From positions 1 through 14,377 of the forward strand of contig JBBCJM010000083.1 of assembly GCA_037190175.1 (NCBI GenBank): 14,377 nucleotides of DNA, written 5' to 3'. The notes under the pieces were generated by a model. That model was not told where the DNA came from, did no database searches, and was given only the letters and a program-made list of their open reading frames with translations. This DNA comes from JBBCJM01 sp037190175 (lineage in GTDB: Bacteria > Pseudomonadota > Alphaproteobacteria > Rhodobacterales > Rhodobacteraceae). The translations under genes and the position numbers were made by a program. Of the stretch, positions 6,105 through 11,825 are shown piece by piece. How positions within the stretch are numbered: the first letter of the stretch is position 1; each line of letters starts with the position of its first letter.

Positions 6105-6413
6105 ATGATGACGCCGCTGGACTGGATGAGGCTGTCGCTGAAGACCGGCATGATGCTGGGCCAGGCGCAGATGGTGATCGGGATGCGGCTCTGGGGCATG
6201 GCCGGGATGTGGAGCGTGCTGCCTTCCGAGAACGCCCGCATGGTGGCCGAGAAGCTGGCCGCCGGGATCGAGGCCACCGGCCATGCCGCCACCGCCGCGA
6301 TGCGGGGCAAGGGGCCGGCGGCGGTGGCCGCGGCGGCGCTGGCCCCGGTGGCGCGGCGCACGAAATCGAACGCCCGCCGGCTGGCGCGGCGGGGGCCGAA
6401 GATCAGCGGCTGA
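6105..6413 (+). CDS. Small helical phasin-like protein ('antifreeze protein' family of roseobacters)
   Basis: A 102-residue, Ala/Met-rich, almost wholly helical protein: MTPLDWMRLSLKTGMMLGQA, then MRLWGMAGMWSVLPSENARM (27-46), ending in a basic tail RRTKSNARRLARRGPKI. From memory, this shape (W-x-V-x-PSENARMV followed by an Arg/Lys-rich end) is shared by Rhodobacterales proteins catalogued as 'antifreeze protein', a name with no functional support. The amphipathic helix and length recall phasins, which coat polyhydroxyalkanoate granules, but the match is not decisive. Start: ATG 6105, with GAGGAG (6091-6096) as Shine-Dalgarno; ATG 6108 is equally possible. The site just upstream holds the 10-bp palindrome TCTGCGCAGA (6083-6092). 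There is no signal peptide. Confidence 0.55.
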   Translation: MMTPLDWMRLSLKTGMMLGQAQMVIGMRLWGMAGMWSVLPSENARMVAEKLAAGIEATGHAATAAMRGKGPAAVAAAALAPVARRTKSNARRLARRGPKISG

Positions 6414-6489
6414 GGCCGAGTTCCCGCTGTACGCGGCGCCACGGGCCGGCTTAGCATCGGCGCAGCCCCCGCAGCCCCGGAGCCCGCCC

Positions 6490-7089
6490 ATGCGCCACCT
6501 CCTGCCCGCCCTCGTCCTCGCGCTGCCCGCCGCCGCGGCGGCGCAGGACTGCCCCGCCACCCGCGCCCAGGCCCAGGCCGGGTTGCAGTTCGCCATCGAC
6601 GACGGCTCGAGCCTGTTCATCCGCCGCGGGGCGGACGGGGTGGTGACCGAGGAATGGAGCTATCCCGACGGCTTCCGTCTGCGGGTGACCGCGGTCCATG
6701 GCGTCCATACGCTGGAGATCGGCGAGATCGCGGCCGACGGCGCGCTGGTGCCCGGTTCGGTCGAGGTCATGAGCTATGCCGCCCCCCTGCCCGCCGAGCC
6801 GCCGGGGGTGCGCGAGTGGTCCACCGCCGGCAGCGAGCGGCTGGCCGGGAACGATCCGGTCGAGGTCGCCTATACCTCCACCGTGACCGCGCTGGGGGAA
6901 CTGGCGATCGGCCCCTGCCGCTACAAGGCGGTCTCGGTCGCCAACCGCATCGCCGGACCGGACTGGAGCCGGATCGAGGAGGTGGACTTCCTGCCCGCGC
7001 TGGGCGTGGCGATCCTGCGCTCCCTCGCCGGCGGCGAAGAGGAGCCGACGCTGACCACCCCCACGGCCATCACCCTGGCCGGGCCGTGA
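6490..7089 (+). CDS. Secreted/periplasmic hypothetical protein
   Basis: A 199-residue protein that I do not recognise. The first 19 residues are a classic signal peptide (MRHLLPALVLALPAAAAAQ), giving export through Sec with cleavage near Ala18-Gln19. The mature part is mostly beta-rich with many Thr/Val/Glu, and has two cysteines, Cys21 right after the cleavage site and Cys143 (AIGPCRYKAV), so one disulfide joining the N-terminus to the core is plausible. Segments SLFIRRGADGVVTEEW and RIEEVDFLPALGVAIL suggest a sandwich-like fold. Start: ATG 6490 with CCGGAG 7 bp upstream. The gene stands 76 bp after the phasin-like gene and 114 bp before the DUF1127 gene; a weak TAGCAT -10-like box is at 6452-6457. 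Confidence 0.7.
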   Translation: MRHLLPALVLALPAAAAAQDCPATRAQAQAGLQFAIDDGSSLFIRRGADGVVTEEWSYPDGFRLRVTAVHGVHTLEIGEIAADGALVPGSVEVMSYAAPLPAEPPGVREWSTAGSERLAGNDPVEVAYTSTVTALGELAIGPCRYKAVSVANRIAGPDWSRIEEVDFLPALGVAILRSLAGGEEEPTLTTPTAITLAGP

Positions 7090-7131
7090 GAGCCATGCGC
7101 CTCCTGCAAGCCGGGCCTGCGCGGGCGGGCG

Positions 7132-7160
7132 TTGTCGCCGCACCGCAGCAAGGCCATATT
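7132..7160 (+). promoter_or_regulatory. Possible promoter of the DUF1127 gene
   Basis: TTGTCG (7132-7137), a 17-bp spacer and CATATT (7155-7160), giving a predicted start near 7167 and a leader of about 37 nt carrying the Shine-Dalgarno CAGGAG (7191-7196), 7 bp before the ATG. The gap before this gene is 114 bp. Confidence 0.4.
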
Positions 7161-7203
7161 CCCGCACAGGGAGCGAACGGCTTGAGACGACAGGAGCTTT
7201 CCC

Positions 7204-7422
7204 ATGGCCACCATGACTGCGACCGCCCACGACCTGCGCCCGAACTTCTTCGTTCGCGTGGCGCGCGCTGTGTGGAACGGGATGATCGCGCTGAGCGAGC
7301 TCGGGCCGCGGATGGCGGCGCTGGAGCAGCTGTCCCGGATGACCGACGCGCAGCTCGAGGCCCGCGGCACCACCCGCATGGCCGAGATCGAGCGTATCCT
7401 GGGGCCGCGCGCCGCGCTCTGA
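7204..7422 (+). CDS. DUF1127 domain small protein
   Basis: A 72-residue protein with a helical N-terminal half (FFVRVARAVWNGMIALSELG) and a C-terminal LSRMTDAQLEARGTTRMAEI (43-62), which fits the DUF1127 pattern (Leu-rich helix, then Asp-x-x-Leu...Gly-x-x-Arg...Ile). In alphaproteobacteria some DUF1127 proteins have been linked to RNA turnover and stress responses; in Rhodobacter sphaeroides one (CcaF1) is studied as an RNA-associated protein. This one is not followed by small-RNA genes as CcaF1 is. It has a strong Shine-Dalgarno and probably its own promoter, and lies 16 bp before ureE, so the two are likely co-transcribed. Confidence 0.65.
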   Translation: MATMTATAHDLRPNFFVRVARAVWNGMIALSELGPRMAALEQLSRMTDAQLEARGTTRMAEIERILGPRAAL

Positions 7423-7438
7423 ACCCTTGGGGCCGGGG

Positions 7439-7954
7439 ATGAGCGGCCCTTTCGACATCCCCGACCTGCCACCGGCAGTTGCGCTGCACCGCGGCGGGAT
7501 ACCGGGCCGCATCCCGCACGACCTGGTGGCGCTGGCATGGATCGACCGCAGGCCCCGCCGGCGCCGGCTGGTGACCGTGCATGACGAGGGGTTCTTCGTC
7601 GACCTGCCCGAGGCGACCGCGCTGGAGCAGGGCGACTGCTTCGAACTGGCCGACGGACGGCTGATCGAGGTGGTCGCGGCCGAGGAGCCGCTGGTGCAGG
7701 TGACGGGCGACCTGCCCCGCCTCGCCTGGCATCTGGGCAGCCGGCACGTGCCCTGCCAGACCGAGCCCCGACGCCTGCTGCTCCGCCCCGATCCGGGGCT
7801 GGAGGCGCTGCTGGAGGCCCTGGGCGCCACGCTGGCCCGGGTGAGCGAGCCCTTTGCGCCCGAGCCCGGCCCTGCCCATCACCACGAGCCGCCGGCTGCC
7901 CCCGGGCCGGTCGCACACCGGCTGCCCGCCCGCGGCCCCTTCGATCCGGGCTGA
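7439..7954 (+). CDS. ureE: Urease accessory protein UreE (nickel metallochaperone)
   Basis: UreE delivers nickel to apo-urease with UreD/F/G. This 171-residue protein has the family layout: an N-terminal beta domain (RRRLVTVHDEGFFVDLPEAT, 41-60; GDCFELADGRLIEVVAA, 65-81) and a nickel-binding C-terminal domain (LVQVTGDLPRLAWHLGSRHV, 85-104). His103 in GSRHVP corresponds to the conserved dimer-interface nickel ligand. The C-terminal tail has a short HHH (147-149) and His160 instead of a long His-rich tail. No urease structural gene or other accessory gene is in the window, so this is an orphan copy or an isolated part of a split locus. Start: ATG 7439; a TTG at 7427 is possible. Its TGA abuts the TetR stop codon on the other strand in a single TGATCA. 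Confidence 0.85.
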   Translation: MSGPFDIPDLPPAVALHRGGIPGRIPHDLVALAWIDRRPRRRRLVTVHDEGFFVDLPEATALEQGDCFELADGRLIEVVAAEEPLVQVTGDLPRLAWHLGSRHVPCQTEPRRLLLRPDPGLEALLEALGATLARVSEPFAPEPGPAHHHEPPAAPGPVAHRLPARGPFDPG

Positions 7955-8560
7955 TCACCGCCCGAACAGCGCCCGGACGTAGCGTTCCAGATGGTCCAGC
8001 GCCTCGCGCAGCCGGGCGGGGTCGTCGTCGGCCTTGGCCAGCAGGATGCCGCCCTGGACCACCGCCTGGAAGAACCGGCCCAGGCTGTCCGCCGTCACCC
8101 CCGGCACCGGATGCGCCGCCAGCGCCGCGGCCAGATGCGGCCGGACATGTTCCACCCCGCCCTCGATGGCATCGCGCGCCGCGGCGCGGATCGCGGGGCT
8201 GCTGGCGTGCACCTCCTGCACCGCGGTGCCGGCGACGCAGGAATACTCCCCCGCGCTGCCGGCCGAGAGGTCGCGGCGCAGGTCGATATAGGCCAGCAGC
8301 CGGTCCACCGGGTCGGGCAGGCGGTTGTAGGGGTGGGCCGCGAACATCGCCCCGGTGACCTCGGCCCAGTGCTGCATGGCCGCGACCCCCAACGCCTCCT
8401 TGGTGGGGAAGTGGTGGAAGAAGGCGCCCTTGGTCACCCCGGCGGCGGCGCAAAGCTCGTCCACCCCCATGGCGCCGAAGCCCCTTTCCCGGATCAGCCG
8501 CAGCGACTGGTCGAGGAGGCGCTGGCGCGCCTCCCCCCTGGGCACGCGCCGCTCGCTCAT
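7955..8560 (-). CDS. TetR-family transcriptional repressor, last gene of the VOC cassette
   Basis: A 201-residue regulator with an N-terminal TetR DNA-binding domain: ARQRLLDQSLRLIRERGFG (11-29), then helix-turn-helix with VDELCAAAGVTKGAFFHHFP (33-52) and KEALG, the standard TetR HTH signature. The C-terminal half (about 70-201) is a helical ligand-binding and dimerization region with Cys108 in EYSCVAGTA; the ligand is unknown. It overlaps the preceding VOC gene by 4 bp (ATGA), so it is co-translated with it. A 14-bp inverted repeat sits in the operon promoter spacer, making autorepression with induction by a ligand the likely scheme. The gene ends back-to-back with ureE. TetR assignment is firm; the effector is a guess. 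Confidence 0.9.
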   Translation of the reverse strand: MSERRVPRGEARQRLLDQSLRLIRERGFGAMGVDELCAAAGVTKGAFFHHFPTKEALGVAAMQHWAEVTGAMFAAHPYNRLPDPVDRLLAYIDLRRDLSAGSAGEYSCVAGTAVQEVHASSPAIRAAARDAIEGGVEHVRPHLAAALAAHPVPGVTADSLGRFFQAVVQGGILLAKADDDPARLREALDHLERYVRALFGR

Positions 8561-9030
8561 GCCGCCGCGGTCCCGGCCGAGGCCGCCTCCAGCGCCGCCA
8601 CGTCTAGCTTCACCATCTGCATCATCGCCTGATACGTCCGGTCGGCCGCCGCCCGGTCGGGCTGGGTCAGGAGCCGCATCAGCGCCGCGGGCACGATCTG
8701 CCAGCTGAGGCCCCAGCGGTCCTTCAGCCAGCCGCACTGGCTTTCCTGCCCGCCATCGGCCAAGAGCGCCGCCCACAGCCGGTCGACCTCGGCCTGGTCG
8801 GGCACGGTGACCGAGATCGACACCGCCTCGGTCAGCTTGAAATAGGGGCCGGCGTCGAGGATCTGGTAGGGCACGCCGCCCAGGGTGAAGTCGATGGTCA
8901 GCGGCGGCTTGGCGGGGTCGTGGGTATAGGTGTCCTCGATCCGGCTGCCGGGCAAGAGCGAGACATAGAACTGCGCCGCCTCGAGCCCGCCGCCGTCGAA
9001 CCACAGGACGGTGCGGATGGAATGGGTCAT
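8557..9030 (-). CDS. VOC-superfamily PhnB-like protein (3-dmu-9_3-mt type)
   Basis: A 157-residue cytoplasmic protein of the vicinal-oxygen-chelate fold. It carries the PhnB-like pattern: TVLWFDGGGLEAAQFYVSLL (7-26) with PGSRIEDTYT, a central strand TIDFTLGGVPYQILDAGP, and QCGWLKDRWGLSWQIVP near residues 96-112, followed by AMMQMVKLDVAALEAA. The family was once annotated as 3-demethylubiquinone-9 3-methyltransferase, a label with poor support; the fold is shared with glyoxalase and bleomycin-resistance proteins, and substrates are unknown. It starts 1 bp after the first VOC gene, whose final GGGAGG supplies its Shine-Dalgarno, and overlaps the TetR gene by 4 bp. Confidence 0.85.
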   Translation of the reverse strand: MTHSIRTVLWFDGGGLEAAQFYVSLLPGSRIEDTYTHDPAKPPLTIDFTLGGVPYQILDAGPYFKLTEAVSISVTVPDQAEVDRLWAALLADGGQESQCGWLKDRWGLSWQIVPAALMRLLTQPDRAAADRTYQAMMQMVKLDVAALEAASAGTAAA

Positions 9031-9031
9031 C

Positions 9032-9463
9032 TCAGCCTCCCATCGGGCCGGGTTGCAGGATCGCCCAGTGGATGTCGAAGGGGTCGCGCAACAGGCCCCA
9101 GTCGTCGCCCCAGCACTGCCGCTCGAACGGCGCCTCGACGGTGCAGCCGGCCGCCACCGCGCGGTCCCACCAGGCCTTGCCGTCATCGACCACCAGCTGC
9201 AGGTGCCCGGCGGCCAGCGGGCGGAGGCCCTTGTTATGCTCGTGCCGCATGTCGGTCATCATCAGCGCGCCGCCGTTGATCTCGACCTGAAGGTGCATCG
9301 CCTCGTCCGGGCGGTCGGGAAAGGGCATCCGGCCCAGATCCCTGGCGCCGAAGGCGCGGATGTAGAAATCGGCGGCCTCGTCGGCTTTGCCCTCCAGGCT
9401 CACGTAGGGGATCACCCCCTGCATCACCCGGGGATCGGGGCGTTCGGTCATGTCGTCCGGCAT
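9032..9463 (-). CDS. VOC-superfamily PhnB/glyoxalase-like protein
   Basis: A 143-residue VOC-fold protein, first gene of the cassette. It has GVIPYVSLEGKADEAADFYI (16-35), RAFGA, HLQVEINGGALMMTD (57-71), HLQLVVDDG (87-95) and CWGDDWGLLRDPFDIHWAI (117-135), the last being the familiar PhnB-type WGDR-like ending. Putative metal-site residues include His57 and acidic residues in the strands, but the substrate is unknown. Start: ATG 9463, chosen over one 33 bp upstream because of a good Shine-Dalgarno (GGGAGG) 5-6 bp before it and a promoter whose predicted start lies just ahead, near 9485. It is followed by the second VOC gene after 1 bp. Confidence 0.85.
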   Translation of the reverse strand: MPDDMTERPDPRVMQGVIPYVSLEGKADEAADFYIRAFGARDLGRMPFPDRPDEAMHLQVEINGGALMMTDMRHEHNKGLRPLAAGHLQLVVDDGKAWWDRAVAAGCTVEAPFERQCWGDDWGLLRDPFDIHWAILQPGPMGG

Positions 9464-9491
9464 GGCAGCCTCCCTCAGTTGCGATGGGAGA

Positions 9492-9520
9492 AACATACAT
9501 ACCAGTCGGTATCAAGTCAA
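9492..9520 (-). promoter_or_regulatory. Promoter of the VOC-VOC-TetR operon
   Basis: On the minus strand TTGACT (9520-9515), a 17-bp spacer and TATGTT (9497-9492), predicting a transcript start near 9485 and a leader of about 22 nt before the ATG at 9463. This is among the best-looking promoters in the window, and the operator below lies inside its spacer. Confidence 0.7.
9499..9512. promoter_or_regulatory. Probable TetR operator in the VOC promoter spacer
   Basis: Perfect inverted repeat ATACC-AGTC-GGTAT, two 5-bp half-sites around a 4-bp centre, filling the gap between -35 and -10. Sites of ACC...GGT type are typical of TetR-family regulators, and the operon itself encodes one, so steric repression of RNA polymerase by the downstream TetR gene product is the natural reading (inference). 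Confidence 0.6.
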
Positions 9521-9575
9521 GCCAAGTCGGCGGGGGGCCGCTCATCGAGCCTGCCGGCTCTCTTCGCTGGGGGGA

Positions 9576-9643
9576 CCGTCGTGGCGGGGTGAACCCCGCC
9601 GCCCGGCCACCCTGGCGTAGGAGGATTCACCCCGCCACTACGG
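9576..9643. repeat. Long imperfect inverted repeat (18-bp arms)
   Basis: Arms 9576-9593 (CCGTCGTGGCGGGGTGAA) and 9626-9643 (TTCACCCCGCCACTACGG) pair with a single mismatch, leaving a 32-nt loop. It lies just downstream of the pobA stop (minus strand) and upstream of the VOC promoter. It could end the pobA transcript, although no T-run follows, or be a dispersed palindromic unit. Its length makes chance formation unlikely even in GC-rich DNA. Confidence 0.65.
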
Positions 9644-9647
9644 CTTC

Positions 9648-10817
9648 TCAGAACGGCAGCCCGGTATAGTTCTCGGCCATCACCCGGCGGGCGCTGTCCT
9701 GGGTGGCGATGGTATCGAGCTCCGTCTCCTGCATCCGCCGCTCGTAGGCGTTGTGCTCGGGGAAGTTGTGCATCATCGTGGTCATCCACCAGGAAAACCG
9801 CATCGCCTTCCACACCCGGGCCAGCGCGTTGGCGGAATACGCTTCCAGCCCCCTGCCCTCGCCCCGCAGGTAGTGCCCCGCCAGCGCCTCGTGCAGGTAA
9901 TGCACGTCCGAGGCGGCGAGGTTCAGCCCCTTGGCCCCGGTCGGCGGCACGATATGCGCGGCGTCGCCGCAGAGGAACAGCCGGCCCCAGCGCATCGGCT
10001 CGGATACGAAGGACCGCAGCGGCGCGATGGATTTCTCGATCGAGGGGCCGGTGACCAGCCGCGCCGCCGCCGCCGCCGGCAGGCGGGCCTTCAGCTCGGC
10101 CCAGAAGGCCTCGTCGCTCCACTCCTCCACCCGGTCGGTCAGCGGCACCTGCACGTAGTAGCGCGACAGCATGGCGTTGCGCATCGAGGCCAGCGCAAAG
10201 CCCCGTTCGCTGCGGGCATAGATCAGCTCCTCGGCCACCGGCGGGGTGCGCGACAGGATCCCCAGCCAGCCGAAGGGATAGACTTTCTCGTATTCCCGCC
10301 GCACCTCGGCCGGGATCGAGGGGCGGCTGACCCCGTGGAACCCGTCGCAGCCGGCCACGAAGTCGCAATCCAGCCGCCTCGCCTGCCCGTCCTTCACGAA
10401 GGTGACGTAAGGCCTATCCGAGGTCAGGTCGTGCAGCGCCACCTCCTTCGCCTCGTGGATCACCGTGGCGCCGATGGCGTCCTGCGCCTGATAGAGGTCC
10501 AGCGTCAGCTCGGTCTGGCCATAGACCATCACCCGCCGGCCGCAGGCCTGCATGAAGTCCACCCGGAACTCCCGGCCTTCGTTCGACAGGTGGCAGCCGT
10601 CATGCGGGATCCCCTCGCGGTCCATCCGGTCGCCGGCCCCGGCCTCGCGCAGCAGCTCCACCGTGGTCCATTCCAGCACCCCGGCGCGGATGCGCGACAG
10701 CACGTAGTCGCGGCTTTTCCGCTCCAGCACCACGGTGGCGACCCCCGCCCGGTTCAGAAGCTGCGAGAGCAGCAGCCCCGAAGGCCCCGCCCCGACGATC
10801 GCCACCTGTGTGCGCAT
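9648..10817 (-). CDS. pobA: 4-hydroxybenzoate 3-monooxygenase (p-hydroxybenzoate hydroxylase)
   Basis: FAD enzyme that uses NAD(P)H and O2 to turn 4-hydroxybenzoate into protocatechuate, which feeds the beta-ketoadipate pathway. The 389 residues match PobA in length and throughout: nucleotide-binding GAGPSG (9-14), GCDGFHGVSR (156-165, the DG motif), LFLCGDAAHIVPPTG (280-294, the GD motif), and substrate-contacting tyrosines: Tyr200 in IYARSERGFAL, Tyr221 in RYYVQVPLTDRV, and Tyr384 in ENYTGLPF, counterparts of Pseudomonas Tyr201, Tyr222 and Tyr385. Start: ATG with GGGAGGAAG upstream. It is divergent from an AraC-type regulator, 51 bp apart, the usual pob arrangement. The protocatechuate-degradation genes are not in the window. 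Confidence 0.97.
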   Translation of the reverse strand: MRTQVAIVGAGPSGLLLSQLLNRAGVATVVLERKSRDYVLSRIRAGVLEWTTVELLREAGAGDRMDREGIPHDGCHLSNEGREFRVDFMQACGRRVMVYGQTELTLDLYQAQDAIGATVIHEAKEVALHDLTSDRPYVTFVKDGQARRLDCDFVAGCDGFHGVSRPSIPAEVRREYEKVYPFGWLGILSRTPPVAEELIYARSERGFALASMRNAMLSRYYVQVPLTDRVEEWSDEAFWAELKARLPAAAAARLVTGPSIEKSIAPLRSFVSEPMRWGRLFLCGDAAHIVPPTGAKGLNLAASDVHYLHEALAGHYLRGEGRGLEAYSANALARVWKAMRFSWWMTTMMHNFPEHNAYERRMQETELDTIATQDSARRVMAENYTGLPF

Positions 10818-10844
10818 GGTCTTCCTCCCTCGACGCAGGGGGAA

Positions 10845-10855
10845 TGCCCCGGGCA
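10845..10855. promoter_or_regulatory. Candidate palindrome between pobA and its regulator
   Basis: TGCCC-C-GGGCA, an 11-bp palindrome near the middle of the 51-bp gap between the two divergent start codons. It could be part of an activator site, but it is short and G/C-only, and AraC-type regulators more often bind direct repeats, so the assignment is tentative. Confidence 0.25.
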
Positions 10856-10868
10856 GGGCGCCGGCTGA

Positions 10869-11759
10869 ATGGACGAAAGCGGGAAGTTCCGGTACTTTTC
10901 GGACATGGATGGCACCGCAGCCCCGATTCCGGTCTGGCAGCTCTACGGCGAATTGCTGCCCTTCCCCGATGTCATGCACATCGAGCGCATCGTGGACCGC
11001 GCCGCGGGGCTGGACTGGACCATCGCGCCCCACCGCCACCTGCACCTGCACCAGATCTTCCTGCTGACCGCGGGCGAGGTCACCATGACGCTGGACGCCC
11101 CGCCCCGCCGGCTGGCCCTGCCGGCTTGCGTGAACGTGCCGCGGGGGGCGGTGCACGGCTTCACCTTCTCGGCCGGGACCGAGGGCTTCGTGCTGACCCT
11201 GCCGGCCGAGGTCTATCCGATGCTCTTCGCGCCGGAGGCCGAGGTCGCCGCGGTGCTGGCCCGCCCCGCCTTCCTGCCCGACCCCGACCGTTTCACCCCG
11301 CTGTTCCGGGCGATGGCCGAGACCTATGCGCAGCCGATCCGCTTCCGCCGCAGCCGGCTGGCGGCCGAGGCCACGGCGCTGGCCTGCCGGGTGGCCGAGG
11401 CGATCCCCGACACCGCCGGGGCCCGGCCGAAGGCCCCCGACCCCCGCCTCGCCCGGTTCGAGGCCATGGTGCGCGACCACCTGCGCGCGCGGCTGACGGT
11501 GGCGGAGTTCGCGCGCAGGCTGGCGGTCTCGCCCCGCCATCTCAGCCGGCTCTGCCGCGCGGCCACCGGCCAGTCGGCGCAGGACTACATCGACAGCCAG
11601 ACCATCGGCGAGGCCTGCCGGCTGCTGGTCTATACCCGCATGTCGGTGCAGGAGGTCGGCTGGCATCTGGGCTTCGACGATCCGGCCTATTTCGCCCGGG
11701 TGTTCCACCGCCGCACCGGCCATGCGCCGCGCGATTATCGCGCCCGGTTCGAGGGGTGA
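10869..11759 (+). CDS. AraC-family regulator, probable activator of pobA
   Basis: A 296-residue regulator. N-terminal sensing domain (about 15-180) of cupin type, with HRHLHLHQIFLLTAGEVTMTLD (55-76) followed by NVPRGAVHGF, a pattern of many catabolic AraC activators. C-terminal AraC DNA-binding domain with both helix-turn-helices: LTVAEFARRLAVSPRHLSRL (about 209-228) and MSVQEVGWHLGFDDPAYFARVFHRRTG (about 258-284), ending HAPRDYRARF. Divergence from pobA makes a PobR/PobC-type activator responding to 4-hydroxybenzoate most likely (inference). Start: ATG 10869; ATG 10905 (MDGTAAPIPV) is a real alternative, because the 51-bp gap is tight for two promoters and residues 1-12 look unlike the domain. 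Confidence 0.85.
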   Translation: MDESGKFRYFSDMDGTAAPIPVWQLYGELLPFPDVMHIERIVDRAAGLDWTIAPHRHLHLHQIFLLTAGEVTMTLDAPPRRLALPACVNVPRGAVHGFTFSAGTEGFVLTLPAEVYPMLFAPEAEVAAVLARPAFLPDPDRFTPLFRAMAETYAQPIRFRRSRLAAEATALACRVAEAIPDTAGARPKAPDPRLARFEAMVRDHLRARLTVAEFARRLAVSPRHLSRLCRAATGQSAQDYIDSQTIGEACRLLVYTRMSVQEVGWHLGFDDPAYFARVFHRRTGHAPRDYRARFEG

Positions 11760-11790
11760 CTTGGCTTATTCGGACAGCCGCCGCCCCGCC

Positions 11791-11819
11791 TTGCCGCCCG
11801 CCGCGCCTTCCCCTACACC
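11791..11819 (+). promoter_or_regulatory. Possible promoter of the MsbA-type exporter gene, leaderless layout
   Basis: TTGCCG (11791-11796), a 17-bp spacer and TACACC (11814-11819). The end of the -10 box is 6 nt from the ATG at 11826, so the transcript would start at or next to the start codon; the bases before the ATG (ACCACTCCC) contain no Shine-Dalgarno. Box quality is modest. Confidence 0.3.
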
Positions 11820-11825
11820 ACTCCC

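Noticed and set aside
7204..7438. A CcaF1-like locus with CcsR-type small RNAs downstream of the DUF1127 gene
   Set aside because: Only 16 bp separate the DUF1127 stop from ureE, leaving no room for the small RNA array known in Rhodobacter sphaeroides.
1214..9515. Shared string GGTATCAAG at 1214-1222 and 9508-9516 as one regulator's site
   Set aside because: The symmetry axes differ (GGTATC-AA-GATACC versus ATACC-AGTC-GGTAT), so the common 9 bases are probably coincidence.
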